Part shown: piece by piece, positions 1 through 15,000 of the stretch
Position numbering within the stretch: the stretch's first letter is position 1
How the letters are laid out: every line of letters starts with the position of its first letter
Assembly: GCA_035041965.1 (NCBI GenBank)
Contig: JAPYMA010003042.1
Coordinates: forward strand, 62,001 to 126,000
Reading direction: 5' to 3'
DNA: 64,000 nt
DNA from: Anisakis pegreffii
Taxonomy: Eukaryota > Nematoda > Chromadorea > Rhabditida > Anisakidae
The notes under the pieces: model-generated
Database searches by the model: none
The model's input: only the letters and a program-made list of their open reading frames with translations
What the model was told of the DNA's origin: nothing
Translations under genes and position numbers: made by a program

Positions 1-3000
1 CATGTAAAAGTTGGTACCGAATGGGTGAATAAAGGACAAAATCTTGAACAGGTTCAATATTTTAAAGCATCATTTTCGTTCGTCTCTTGATTTCAGTGAG
101 TAGTCACCTCACAAGTCCATTGAACGTGCAATTTTGAGATTTTGTAATCGGTGATATTTCGAATTGTTGAATAGAACTGTGAGTTCCTCGAACAGCTGTC
201 CAATATGGAGATGAAAGAAGAGTCAGATTATATCGTGATAGATATTCAGTCGAATAACACCGTCATGGAATCACATTGAATCATTGCGCAATTTTCAGGT
301 GAACTGGGCTGTAGGTGCACTGGCAAAGGCATTGTTCGCGCGAATGTTCACATGGCTGATCAAACGATGCAACAAAACACTGGACGCTCAAGCTTTGAGT
401 CGAGATTTCTTCATTGGAGTTCTCGATATCGCTGGATTTGAAATATTTGACGTATGCTCGTTCAATTTATAAATCTGCTCTTCATAATTCCTATGCACAG
501 TCGTTATCAATAGGAAACGCTCTTTTTATGAGTTCGAAACGTTGTTGATCATGTCATCTTCGTAGAATAGTGTTGCGATTCAAAATGGAATTCATCACCA
601 TGGTGTTGTATTTGGAAGTTTTTATAGTACCATTAAGGTTTCACATATAGTCCTTTCCTTAAAGCCTATGAATCTGGAGTAAAATTTTTCGATGAGACCT
701 TGCGAAACAAGATTTAAGTTCTCTTGATGAGTTTATGATGATGTTGAGGAACTGTTTTCATTTTAGTTGAATTCATTCGAGCAACTGTGGATTAATTTTG
801 TGAACGAGAAACTTCAACAATTCTTCAATCATCACATGTTTGTGCTGGAACAAGAAGAATATCAACGTGAAGGAATTAAATGGGAATTCATTGATTTCGG
901 TCTCGATTTACAAGCTTGCATTGAGCTGATTGAAAAGGTTTGAATTCGAGCCGTTCGAAGTGCGCACTCGTCGTGAATGCATAATATAAGACTTAATTGC
1001 TTTTCAGCCTTTAGGCATAATTTCAATGCTTGATGAAGAGTGCATTGTACCAAAAGCAAGCGATTTGACTTTGGCGCAGAAGTTGAACGATCAACATCTC
1101 GGAAAACATACCAATTTCCAGAAGCCGAGACCACCGAAAGGAAAACAAGTAGGACTTCTTGTGTAATTGACGTTCATGCGAAGTGCGAAGTAAGCATAAG
1201 GCAGTTACGCTGACAATGAGCAAATACAATCAGTCACATAAATTCCCGTCAGAAATTTTTGTGAATAAACACAGACTGGGAAGGTAAAATGAGCAGCTCA
1301 TAATAATTTCTCGCCAAGGAACTTATTTCATGCCTACTTTCGACTCTCATTAAATGCCTCACTGTTAGTTGACGACGAATTCATTTCATATGCCACAAGA
1401 CAAAATCTCATGAAGGGAAAGCAACGCTGACGTGCCAAGAGATTAACGTACATATCTCAATTATCTTAGCGTATCATCCTCCTTAGTTACAGTCTTGCAC
1501 GATCGAATCTCATCTCTCCCTTTTCTTTGTACGAATGAACGGCTATCATTTACTTCATTTCTCTCCTTTGTCGTTAAGTTATCCTCATTTATCTTGAGTG
1601 ATCTGCTTTCCTCGCAGTGCTCCTGTATTGTCGTGGTGAGTAGTAAAGTAGTTCTGTCTGACAATGAGGAACGGATAAACGAATAAAGCTGCATCCAAAA
1701 AAAACAAGTGCATTCCAGTGAATGTTTCGCAAGTGAACAATAATTTCGATTAGATAAATACTGTGATCGATAAACTCATTTGATGACTACAACAATTTCG
1801 TACAAACACTTCTAGGCAGAGGCGCACTTAGCTATTGTTCATTATGCGGGCACAGTGCGTTACAATGTCCTCGGATGGTTGGAAAAGAACAAGGATCCTC
1901 TGAACGATACGGCCGTTGAAGTGTTGAAATCAAACGGTGGCATGACGTTGATGTCAGCAATTTGGGAAGACTACAAAACCCAAGAGGATATCGCTAAACT
2001 CAGTTCGTATTCTTAGCAGATTCCACAAAATACACTCGGATCATTGTCATTCACTTGAAGTTTTGTCAGACTAGCGATAATCTTCTCTGACTCATAGATA
2101 AATTCGAGTGATCCGTAAAACATTCGTAATGGTGATCACTTGTATAGATCAATTTTCGCTTAACGTCTGTCTGAAAAAATCTTCCTTTAAGTGCTGTTGT
2201 ATAGAGGGATCAATGTGCTAATTATTACTTTTCCAGCCAAGGCAGGCAAGACGATGGGCAAAAAGAAAGGTAAATCAGCGTCGTTCATGACCGTATCGAT
2301 GATGTATCGTGAATCACTCAACAAACTTATGACAATGCTCTATCAGACGCATCCTCATTTTATTCGATGTATCATTCCGAATGAACAGAAAAAATCAGGT
2401 GAACTCTTTGAGCCGATCAGCTCAATCAATCGCTTCGAGAAATTGCTTCCGTTACGCACAAACTATATGAAACGACCAAATAATCCAGAACTTCTGAGAA
2501 CACTGCCGTGCCAAGATTAATAAGCTCCAGGTTTTAAAAGATCAGTCTACTTGCTAAAGGCCGACATTTTCCGTCCAGATAACTTGGAAGAGTCCATGGA
2601 ATTTACCTGTTGAGGACAAATCCAGTAGTAATGAGATGGTTTTATTTTCAAAGATCGCTTCTTTTCAGGACTGATAGAGGCTAATCTCGTGCTGAATCAG
2701 TTGACTTGCAATGGCGTACTTGAAGGAATTCGTATATGTCGGAAAGGTTTCCCGAATCGAATGCTATACGTCGACTTCAAGCAACGGTATTGTTATAGCC
2801 ATTTGTTGCCACCCGGTAATATAGACTCATCGGAATTCTAACTTTATCCAGTACTGAGACTCTTCCTGATTGTGAATATGGAGGCTTACATACGATTGGA
2901 AGGGATGAAAAGTTGACTTTCAATCTTCATAACAATTAATTCAGTACATATGAAAATTCTTCTAAGTTTATGTTTTCAATTGTTTGTTTTTCGCAGAAGC

Positions 3001-6000
3001 GTCATAAAGAGCTGTTGAAAATTCCGAAACTCTTTAGCTTGCTCGAATATATGAATGCCCTAAGTCTCGATTTTGTAGATATGCAGTTATCGCAGCTGAT
3101 GAGGCGAAAAGCGGCAAAGATGTGAAAGAGTCAAGTGAGAAGATTCTCGAGAAACTTCTACAAGTTAACGCACTCAAACCAGAGGAATTCCAAACTGGTC
3201 ACCAGAAGGTGATCATTCAGTTCATTGGATGGCAGCTTTACACTCTCACAGTTTTTCTGCATCCGTAAACACCAACTTCTACTTCAGGTGTTTTTCAAAG
3301 CGGGTGTATTGGCACATTTGGAGGAGATGCGCGATGAAGCGCTCTCGCATATTATCACGAAATTCCAGAGTGCGTGCAGACACTATTACGCACAATATGA
3401 CCTGAGACAACGAATTCAATCAAGGTTAGTTGCGAGTCGACTTCATGATTTTCGATCAGAAGCGAATATTTGGAAGGATTCATTAGTCTGAATGGAGATG
3501 AAAGATAACTGTTAACGATCTCACTCAATTCGTTTGATTCATAGGGTATCCAAAGTGGTATTCATAGGGTTCTCCTAAAGGATTCCTCAGTTGTATATCT
3601 GATAAATGCATCCACTGACCAAACAGCCTTTCCATAAAGGCTATTTAGTCAGTGAAAGGTTCTCAGCAAGGTTTCATATGCACCGTTGATCGCTTGATCA
3701 ACTTCAAATTTCAGGGCTGGTCTAATCATCGTTCAACGCAATGTTCGTAAGTGGTGTGCACTTCGTAACTGGAGTTGGTTCAAGCTTTACGGACGCGTCA
3801 AGCCGCTGATTGCCGGAAGTAAAAAGGTCATTGTCTACTCCGTAAACAGTGATTGTTTGAATATCGTCCACTCGCATTTTTCAGGCGAACTAAAATTTCG
3901 TTAAATTGTGTTATTTCACTAATCGTAAGATTCTCGTTCTATTGATCTCGTTATCGAGCTAAGCATTAGAACTTCATAGTGCTACTATATTCCGTTGTTA
4001 TCGTTTCATGCTCACGCCTTTCACAGTTATAATTGCAGAGGTTTTTCAATATTTCTGTTCAGGATGAGGAATTCGAAGCACTCGAGAAAAAATGCAAGGA
4101 GTTGGAAGAGAAGTTGAAGCGTGAAGAGAAGGTACGAAAAAGCACGGAGGATGAGCTGACCAAAGTAAAAACTGAAAAACAGGAATTGTTCGTTCAACTG
4201 GAACAAGAACGTGACAACAATGCGGAAAGTGAGGAGCGTGCAGCGAAACTCCTTGCTGTTAAATCAGATGTCGAGAAACAGGTATGTTGACGACGAGAAC
4301 GTTCAGAGTTGTTGCCACACACACATCCTGTCTGTGGACTTTCCCCTTGAAGACGCTCTATCGTGTTGTCCAATGGCCACCATTTCGATGTTGACGCGTT
4401 GTTGCAGGTGACCGACCTCAGTGATCAATTGGCCGAGCAAGAGGATAGAAATGAAGCGCTACAGAAGGCGAGAAAGAAAGTGGAATCTGAAAATGAGAAT
4501 TTCAAGAGAATTATCGCTGAGCTTGAGAATACAATTAAGAAGCAGGAAACGGAAAAACAGAGCAAAGATCATCAAATTCGTGCGCTACAGGTGTGTGGAA
4601 ATTTTCATTCGCTCACATTCGCTTGTCGAATTGTGATTGAGCATCGAGGTTGATTAGGGAATTCATTTACGTGGAAGAAGGGGATTGTGGATGTTATCTG
4701 GAAGAAGAGGTTTATGGATGTGAAAGGATCATCAGAGATAGACGTCTAATTCAGTAAGTAATGCCATGCTTATTGCAGGACGAAATGGCCTCCCAAGATG
4801 AGCTGCTTGCCAGAACGAATAAGGAAAAGAAACATCAAGAAGAGGTGAAGCTGTGAAATTCTACTTGCTTTTCTAGTTGCAGATATTTCAGTTGTTTCAT
4901 TAAAGTGAGAAACACCATCATTCTGCTCGACAGTGAAGGCGATATAAAATTGAATTTGATGTCTCAAAAGATCACAAGGTCATGCCTGGGACTGTTACGA
5001 GCTGATTTCAAAGTCATATCAACTGCGTATGAATGAATTTCTCGTTTTTGTGAAGCATCTAGTGATGGCTCGAGTTAACTGTTGAATGCAGTCAACATTA
5101 CGATGGACCGAAATGAAATGATTTGAGGTGAATCGCAAGCTGATGGAAGACATCCAAACAGAAGAAGACAAGTTAAATCATATGAACAAGGTTCGTTCGA
5201 AACTGGAACAATCCATGGACGAAGTCGAAGACGCACTTGAACGCGAGAAACGTAGCAAGGCAGATTTGGAGAAGGCGAAACGTAAACTTGAAGGTGAACT
5301 GAAAGTGGCACAGGAGAATGTCGATGAACTGATCAGACAAAAACACGAATCTGAGAACGCTCTGAAGAAGTATGTTTCTGGGAGTATTTTAACTGATCTC
5401 AATGGGCTGTGAACTGAAAACTTCACAGTTCTATTTACGTGCGTGAACCTGCTTATGTAGGGAATCGTTGCATTTTTTAAGGAAGGATGCCGAAATGGTT
5501 TCGTTGAGCAGCCATCTTGAAGATGAGCAATCGCTAGTCGCTAAACTTCAACGTCAGATCAAAGAAGTTCTTGCACGAGTTCAAGAACTCGAAGAAGAGC
5601 TTGAGGCTGAACGTCAAGCGCGATCAAAGGTTTGAGAATGCTTTCTTCGGGTTACCTTCAAATTGAAGTCGTGTTATTTGCCATATCCATAGTGGCAGTC
5701 GATTTGTATTGCAGTATTCGACCGAGCAACATATCGAGCTCTGTTTCTCGGTTTTACTTCCCGAAGATAACTCATGACATTTTCTCACCGGTCAAGAAGT
5801 TTTCCCGTCCATGAGGTAGTAATTTTTAGGCGGAGAAGATGCGAAGCGAGATGCAAAATGAACTTGAGGAGCTTGGTGATCGTTTGGATGAGGCCGGAGG
5901 TGCTACTCAAGCACAAATGGAGCTGAATAAGAAGCGAGAAGCTGAGCTCATCAAGCTGAGACGTGACATTGTGAGTGATATCCATAATTCTAGAACTGAA

Positions 6001-9000
6001 AGTTACGATCGTGATCGTTATGACCGCACGATCGCGTATCATAGCTGAGAATATCGCTCCATATTGCTTCATTTGAACACAATAACGAGTATGGGGCATT
6101 TTGTGGATTTGGGTGTGTTCATTGCTTCTGATTGTTGAGCACTTAAAATTGTTTGCGCAAATTGCATACGGATCGAAGTTTAGGAAGAGACGGCATTGAG
6201 CTCAGAAAATGCGATGGCAGCTTTACGCAAGAAACACAATGATGCTGTCGCGGAATTATCCGATCAACTGGATACTGTTCAGAAAGCTCGTGCGAAGTAA
6301 GTTAAGACACAAGTTGTCGATAAATTATTGAGCGTTTGCTGGTAATCGACTATTGTAGCGATTAAAATAATTGGTGAAAGTTTTGATCGTCACGAGCAAA
6401 GCGTTGAATTGTTCTTCCGCCTTTTGTACGCTATGAACATTTTTTATATAAACTGATTGTGACCCCGTCTACTTGCAGAGTTGAAAAGGAAAAATGCCTA
6501 CAACAGCGTGAGCTTGAAGACATGCATGCCCAGCTGGATGCTGAATATAAGCAACGCCAAAACATTGAGCGACTCGCAAAGCAGGTATCGTATTCAATCG
6601 ACTCTGCAATTGTTCTATTTGCTGAACAGGATTTTTTGCATTACATGATCACCGTAACATTGCAAGCTATCTTACCATCAAATATGATTGGTGTGATGTC
6701 ATTGGTGAATTTCAGTTGGAGGCTCAGTTAACTGAGGTACAGTTGAAAGGTGACGAACAAGCACGCCAATTGCAGGAACTCATTGCGAATAAGAACAAAC
6801 TGACCACCGAAAATAACGATTTGAACAGGTAGCTGTCAGGTGTTCTCTAATCCCCTTGCTTTTTGATGGTTCTTTTCGACTGCAGTCGTAATCCCACTGA
6901 ATAAAAGTGCAAGTTGAAACTTTTACCGAAAACTGATGAGGAAGAACCATCAACGATCGCGGATGAGATCACTGAGCGATTCCATCGACGATGTTATCGT
7001 TGATCAGTTGTGATGATGAATTCTTAGTCAAAACATCGGTCGCTTCAGGCAAGTAGAAGATGCTGAAAATCAGGTGGCCGCGCTGAATCGTGTCAAACAA
7101 CAGCTATCTTCTCAAATTGAGGAGTTGAGACGCCAACTGGAACAAGAAACGCGTGAACGACAAACTCTCGCCGCTCAGGTTCCTTCGTTTGACCGACAAT
7201 TCCACTGCCCACAAGTTCCTCTGTGACCTAACTAAAGGTCACATCACCAGTGTAAACTTCAAAACATCGACACTTTCAGAATGCAAACTTCCAACTGGAA
7301 TGCCAGCAATTGCGTGAGACCATCGAAGAGGAGCAGGACTCGAAATCTGAGTTGCAGCGACTGATTTCAAAGGCAAACGCTGAAGCACAACAATGGCGTA
7401 CACGTTTCGAGGGTGAAGGCATGGCGAGAGCCGAGGAATTGGAAGATGCAAGGTTATTGTAGTTAATGTCTTTATTCCATTCCATACATATAATCATTCA
7501 GGGATCATGAACCAATGTAAAAACAAACAATTGTTCTGCATGAATGATTTGAAATGAATTCGCCATACCACTTTGAATGCATCGAGGCATCTCACTTGGA
7601 TTCATCAGCACATATGATGTTAAAGTATCACTTAATGCCTCACCCTGTACTTATGGCTATTATATGTTTCAGACGTAAGCTTCAAGCGAAACTTCAAGAG
7701 TTGCAAGAGCAACTAGAAAATGCAAATTCAAAGATCAGCTCATTGGAGAAAAGTCGTCAGCATCTTTCACAAGAACTTGAAGATGCCCAGATAGATGCAG
7801 ACCGGGTCAGCTCTACTAAATTCGCACATCTCCGAAAGTATTTGTGTGGAGAAAAAAAACAGTAATTCTGGGCAAAAATTTCGCTAAGCTCATGCTCTTT
7901 GAGTCATTTTTATACCCACAACTTTTCTGTTATCAGTTGCCTACGTGTGAGTCATGATGTGGATTGAATTAGGACCGAAATCATCCGAAAAAATGAGCGA
8001 GATCGTTCAGATTCAACGAGAATGCTCTGAGAGGAGTTCAATTGCTCATGACTTTCAGGCAAATAGCTTGGCGAATGCAATGGACAAGAAGCAAAAAGGT
8101 TTCGATAAAATAGTGGATGAATGGAAGCACAAATGCGATTTACTTGTTCAGGAGTTGGAATCCAGTCAAAGAGATGCTCGTAGTGCATCCACTGAAGTTT
8201 TCCGACTGCGCAGCAATCTGGATGAGTCTGCTGAACAGGTGATTCCAGGCTCCATTGCTGCGTCAATTTCTTCTGAATCTCAGTAGTCTTATAGACATCT
8301 CAAGTCGATTCGGTACGAGAAGATTCGATCATCCTGAAGCTTCTCACCACATATTCAAAAGAGTTACCAATTGCAGATCGAAGCAATCCGTCGTGAGAAC
8401 AAGGCTTTGTCGCAAGAACTGAAAGACCTGACCGATCAGTTGAGTGAGGGTGGGAAAAATGTTCACGAATTGCAAAAAAGTCGCAGACGTTTGGAAATGG
8501 AAAAAGATGAACTGCAGGTTTGTGGCATCATCGGGAAACGCTAAGGCTAATTCCTCCTCTTTAGAACACAACCACCACTCTTAAAAACTCTTTGATGTCA
8601 AATCATTATGCAAATTCACCTTTTTGGGGGTTTAAGTATGATTTGTTGAACCAATTGAATCGCATTCTGTCATTACCCCAAAAAGCTATTGCATTGTTCA
8701 ATTGTCATGAGTAAGTAGTAATCTAAGGTACTGCGAATTTCGCTGCTGAATTTCATTCATTTGTGTGTTTCAGCAAGCGTTGGATGATGCAGAAGCAGCA
8801 CTAGAAGCCGAAGAGAGTAAAGTTTTACGTTCACAGGTGGAAATTTCGCAGATTCGTTCCGAAATCGACAAACGTATCAACGAGAAAGAGGAGGAGTTCG
8901 AAAACACACGAAAAAATCATCAACGTGCGTTGGAAAGCATGCAGGTATCGATGCTGATGCCATCGCTCTTCATTATCTAGCGTGGAGATTATCTCATAAA

Positions 9001-12000
9001 TGAACATTTTTTCGACGATCTTGTTCGTTCTAATGTGCAGCATTGGGATGCCAGATTTGTTGTTTAAGGCCAGTTTGGAGACCGAAACTCGCGGCCGTAC
9101 GGAACTGTTGCGAATGAAGAAAAAGCTGGAGTCCGATATCAACGTAAGCGTTATGCACGTCATATGTGATAGTCATATATTCGATTGTTTCTAATAATGA
9201 TTCCTTTCGATCAGTTAGGATAAATGCTTCAGGACCTTGAGGTAGCTCTGGATCATGCGAACAAAGCGAATGTGGATGCACAGAAGAACATCAAGAAGTA
9301 TCAAGACAACATTCGTGAACTGCAGGTGATACTCTATTGTGCCATCTCTTTGCGCTACTCTTTCGGGAATGGATCATTTGGGATGTAATTGATGATGATA
9401 AATTACGAAGAGCTCTTGTCATCTTGTATCAGCAAAATGACAAGAGCATTCCCCTTCTCAAATGATTGGTGGGCCTCATAAAAGGGTAAATCTCCATACA
9501 CTCGTATCCTTTGTCGTTGATCAACGTCAAATTGACCGTTGCAAGAGCTACGATGAATCTCTCAAATTGTTACAGACTCAAATAGAGGATGAGCAGCATC
9601 AACGTGACGAAATTCGCGAGCAAGTTAACGTCACTGAACGTCGTTCACAGATTCTTCAGTCTGAAAAAGAAGATCTCGCTGTTCAGCTAGAGCAGGTACG
9701 CATCGAAACAATTGATAATGTTTCCTATTGCGAGCTGAACTTACGCANNNNNNNNNNNNNNNNNNNNNNNNNNNNNNNNNNNNNNNNNNNNNNNNNNNNN
9801 NNNNNNNNNNNNNNNNNNNNNNNNNNNNNNNNNNNNNNNNNNNNNNNNNNNNNNNNNNNNNNNNNNNNNNNNNNNNNNNNNNNNNNNNNNNNNNNNNNNN
9901 NNNNNNNNNNNNNNNNNNNNNNNNNNNNNNNNNNNNNNNNNNNNNNNNNNNNNNNNNNNNNNNNNNNNNNNNNATCATGGGTACCATCTTCAACCTGCCT
10001 GTCTCCTCAAGTTTGCCCACTAACATATCAATTTTTTGGTACCGTCGTAGAGAGGAGATTCTATTCTACAAGAATATTATATATGTTGTCGAGAGATTTC
10101 GTTTAGCTCAAAAGATATAGATGGATTTCTGAAGATATATCAACTAAACGTCGATCATTCATACATTACAATAGGAATATCATGGGTACCATCTTCAACC
10201 TGCCTGTCTCCTCAAGTTTGCCCACTAACATATCAATTTTTTGGTACCGTCGTAGACAAGAATATTATATATGTTGTCGAGAGATTTCGTTTAGCTCAAA
10301 AGATATAGATGGATTTCTGAAGATATATCAACTAAACGTCGATCATTCATACATTACAATAGGAATATCATGGGTACCATCTTCAACCTGCCTGTCTCCT
10401 CAAGTTTGCCCACTAACATATCAATTTTTTGGTACCGTCGTAGAGAGGAGATTCTATTCTACAAGAATATTATATATGTTGTCGAGAGATTTCGTTTAGC
10501 TCAAAAGATATAGATGGATTTCTGAAGATATATCAACTAAACGTCGATCATTCATACATTACAATAGGAATATCATGGGTACCATCTTCAACCTGCCTGT
10601 CTCCTCAAGTTTGCCCACTAACATATCAATTTTTTGGTACCGTCGTAGAGAGGAGATTCTATTCTACAAGAATATTATATATGTTGTCGAGAGATTTCGT
10701 TTAGCTCAAAAGATATAGATGGATTTCTGAAGATATATCAACTAAACGTCGATCATTCATACATTACAATAGGAATATCATGGGTACCATCTTCAACCTG
10801 CCTGTCTCCTCAAGTTTGCCCACTAACATATCAATTTTTTGGTACCGTCGTAGAGAGGAGATTCTATTCTACAAGAATATTATATATGTTGTCGAGAGAT
10901 TTCGTTTAGCTCAAAAGATATAGATGGATTTCTGAAGATATATCAACTAAACGTCGATCATTCATACATTACAATAGGAATATCATGGGTACCATCTTCA
11001 ACCTGCCTGTCTCCTCAAGTTTGCCCACTAACATATCAATTTTTTGGTACCGTCGTAGAGAGGAGATTCTATTCTACAAGAATATTATATATGTTGTCGA
11101 GAGATTTCGTTTAGCTCAAAAGATATAGATGGATTTCTGAAGATATATCAACTAAACGTCGATCATTCATACATTACAATAGGAATATCATGGGTACCAT
11201 CTTCAACCTGCCTGTCTCCTCAAGTTTGCCCACTAACATATCAATTTTTTGGTACCGTCGTAGAGAGGAGATTCTATTCTACAAGAATATTATATATGTT
11301 GTCGAGAGATTTCGTTTAGCTCAAAAGATATAGATGGATTTCTGAAGATATATCAACTAAACGTCGATCATTCATACATTACAATAGGAATATCATGGGT
11401 ACCATCTTCAACCTGCCTGTCTCCCTCAAAAAGCTCGCCCACTCAACATATCAATTTTTTTTGGTACCGATTCAGTAGAGGAGATTCTAGACCACAAGAA
11501 GATATATAAGTATGTTGTCGAGAGATATCTGTTTAGCTCAAAAGATATAGATGGATTTCTGAAGATATATCTACCAAACGCCGATCATTCATACATTGCA
11601 CAATAGGAAGATCGTGCGGTACCATCTTCAACCCGCCTCGTCTCCTCAAGTTTGCCCTTACCTCAACATTGTCAGTTCACCTTTTGGTACCAGTTCGTAG
11701 AGATGTATTCCGCCCCACACGATTATTATATATGTTGTCGAGAGATTTCGTTTAGCTCAAAAGATATAGATGGATTTCTGAAGATATATCAACTAAACGT
11801 CGATCATTCATACATTACAATAGGAATATCATGGGTACCATCTTCAACCTGCCTGTCTCCTCAAGTTTGCCCACTAACATATCAATTTTTTGGTACCGTC
11901 GTAGAGAGGAGATTCTATTCTACAAGAATATTATATATGTTGTCGAGAGATTTCGTTTAGCTCAAAAGATATAGATGGATTTCTGAAGATATATCAACTA

Positions 12001-15000
12001 AACGTCGATCATTCATACATACGGTGGCCAGAATAATCACGGGCACCATCTTCTGGCCCGACCTGTCTCCTCAAGCTTTGTCACTTCAACATATCAATTT
12101 CTTGGTACCGTCGTAGAGAGGAGATTCTATTCCTACAGGAATATTATATATGTCAGTGTTTGAGAGATTTCTGTTTAGCTCACAAGATAGTAGGATGGAC
12201 TTTCTGAAGTATATATCAACCAAACGTCGATCATTCATGCGCTACAATAGGAATATCATGGGTACCATCTTCAACCTGCCTGTCTCCTCAAGTTTGCCCA
12301 CTAACATATCAATTTTTTGGTACCGTCGTAGAGAGGAGATTCTATTCTACAAGAATATTATATATGTTGTCGAGAGATTTCGTTTAGCTCAAAAGATATA
12401 GATGGATTTCTGAAGATATATCAACTAAACGTCGATCATTCATACATTACAATAGGAATATCATGGGTACCATCTTCAACCTGCCTGTCTCCTCAAGTTT
12501 GCCCACTAACATATCAATTTTTTGGTACCGTCGTAGAGAGGAGATTCTATTCTACAAGAATATTATATATGTTGTCGAGAGATTTCGTTTAGCTCAAAAG
12601 ATATAGATGGATTTCTGAAGATATATCAACTAAACGTCGATCATTCATACATTACAATAGGAATATCATGGGTACCATCTTCAACCTGCCTGTCTCCTCA
12701 AGTTTGCCCACTAACATATCAATTTTTTGGTACCGTCGTAGAGAGGAGATTCTATTCTACAAGAATATTATATATGTTGTCGAGAGATTTCGTTTAGCTC
12801 AAAAGATATAGATGGATTTCTGAAGATATATCAACTAAACGTCGATCATTCATACATTACAATAGGAATATCATGGGTACCATCTTCAACCTGCCTGTCT
12901 CCTCAAGTTTGCCCACTAACATATCAATTTTTTGGTACCGTCGTAGAGAGGAGATTCTATTCTACAAGAATATTATATATGTTGTCGAGAGATTTCGTTT
13001 AGCTCAAAAGATATAGATGGATTTCTGAAGATATATCAACTAAACGTCGATCATTCATACATTACAATAGGAATATCATGGGTACCATCTTCAACCTGCC
13101 TGTCTCCTCAAGTTTGCCCACTAACATATCAATTTTTTGGTACCGTCGTAGAGAGGAGATTCTATTCTACAAGAATATTATATATGTTGTCGAGAGATTT
13201 CGTTTAGCTCAAAAGATATAGATGGATTTCTGAAGATATATCAACTAAACGTCGATCATTCATACATTACAATAGGAATATCATGGGTACCATCTTCAAC
13301 CTGCCTGTCTCCTCAAGTTTGCCCACTAACATATCAATTTTTTGGTACCGTCGTAGAGAGGAGATTCTATTCTACAAGAATATTATATATGTTGTCGAGA
13401 GATTTCGTTTAGCTCAAAAGATATAGATGGATTTCTGAAGATATATCAACTAAACGTCGATCATTCATACATTACAATAGGAATATCATGGGTACCATCT
13501 TCAACCTGCCTGTCTCCTCAAGTTTGCCCACTAACATATCAATTTTTTGGTACCGTCGTAGAGAGGAGATTCTATTCTACAAGAATATTATATATGTTGT
13601 CGAGAGATTTCGTTTAGCTCAAAAGATATAGATGGATTTCTGAAGATATATCAACTAAACGTCGATCATTCATACATTACAATAGGAATATCATGGGTAC
13701 CATCTTCAACCTGCCTGTCTCCTCAAGTTTGCCCACTAACATATCAATTTTTTGGTACCGTCGTAGAGAGAGGAGATTCTATTCTAAATAAGAATATTGA
13801 GATATGTTGCTCGAGAGATTTTCGTTTAGCTCCAACCGATATAGATGGATTTCTACGATGTACCAACTAAACGTCGATCATTCATACATTACATTAGGTA
13901 ACAGCATTGGGCACCATTCAACCTTGCAACCGTTCGCTCTTCAAGCTCTAAGCCCCGCCAACATATCGTCAATTTTTTGGTACCGTCGCAGAGAGGAGAC
14001 TCTATTCTACAAGAATATTATATATGTTGTCGAGAGATTTCGTTTAGCTCAAAAGATATAGATGGATTTCTGAAGATATATCAACTAAACGTCGATCATT
14101 CATACATTACAATAGGAATATCATGGGTACCATCTTCAACCTGCCTGTCTCCTCAAGTTTGCCCACTAACATATCAATTTTTTGGTACCGTCGTAGAGAG
14201 GAGATTCTATTCTACAAGAATATTATATATGTTGTCGAGAGATTTCGTTTAGCTCAAAAGATATAGATGGATTTCTGAAGATATATCAACTAAACGTCGA
14301 TCATTCATACATTACAATAGGAATATCATGGGTACCATCTTCAACCTGCCTGTCTCCTCAAGTTTGCCCACTAACATATCAATTTTTTGGTACCGTCGTA
14401 GAGAGGAGATTCTATTCTACAAGAATATTATATATGTTGTCGAGAGATTTCGTTTAGCTCAAAAGATATAGATGGATTTCTGAAGATATATCAACTAAAC
14501 GTCGATCATTCATACATTACAATAGGAATATCATGGGTACCATCTTCAACCTGCCTGTCTCCTCAAGTTTGCCCACTAACATATCAATTTTTTGGTACCG
14601 TCGTAGAGAGGAGATTCTATTCTACAAGAATATTATATATGTTGTCGAGAGATTTCGTTTAGCTCAAAAGATATAGATGGATTTCTGAAGATATATCAAC
14701 TAAACGTCGATCATTCATACATTACAATAGGAATATCATGGGTACCATCTTCAACCTGCCTGTCTCCTCAAGTTTGCCCACTAACATATCAATTTTTTGG
14801 TACCGTCGTAGAGAGGAGATTCTATTCTACAAGAATATTATATATGTTGTCGAGAGATTTCGTTTAGCTCAAAAGATATAGATGGATTTCTGAAGATATA
14901 TCAACTAAACGTCGATCATTCATACATTACAATAGGAATATCATGGGTACCATCTTCAACCTGCCTGTCTCCTCAAGTTTGCCCACTAACATATCAATTT

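Noticed and set aside
1461..1694. Overlapping open frames on both strands in a myosin intron
   Set aside because: Flanking exons 1008-1148 and 1816-2002 join in phase and match the myosin family without extra residues.
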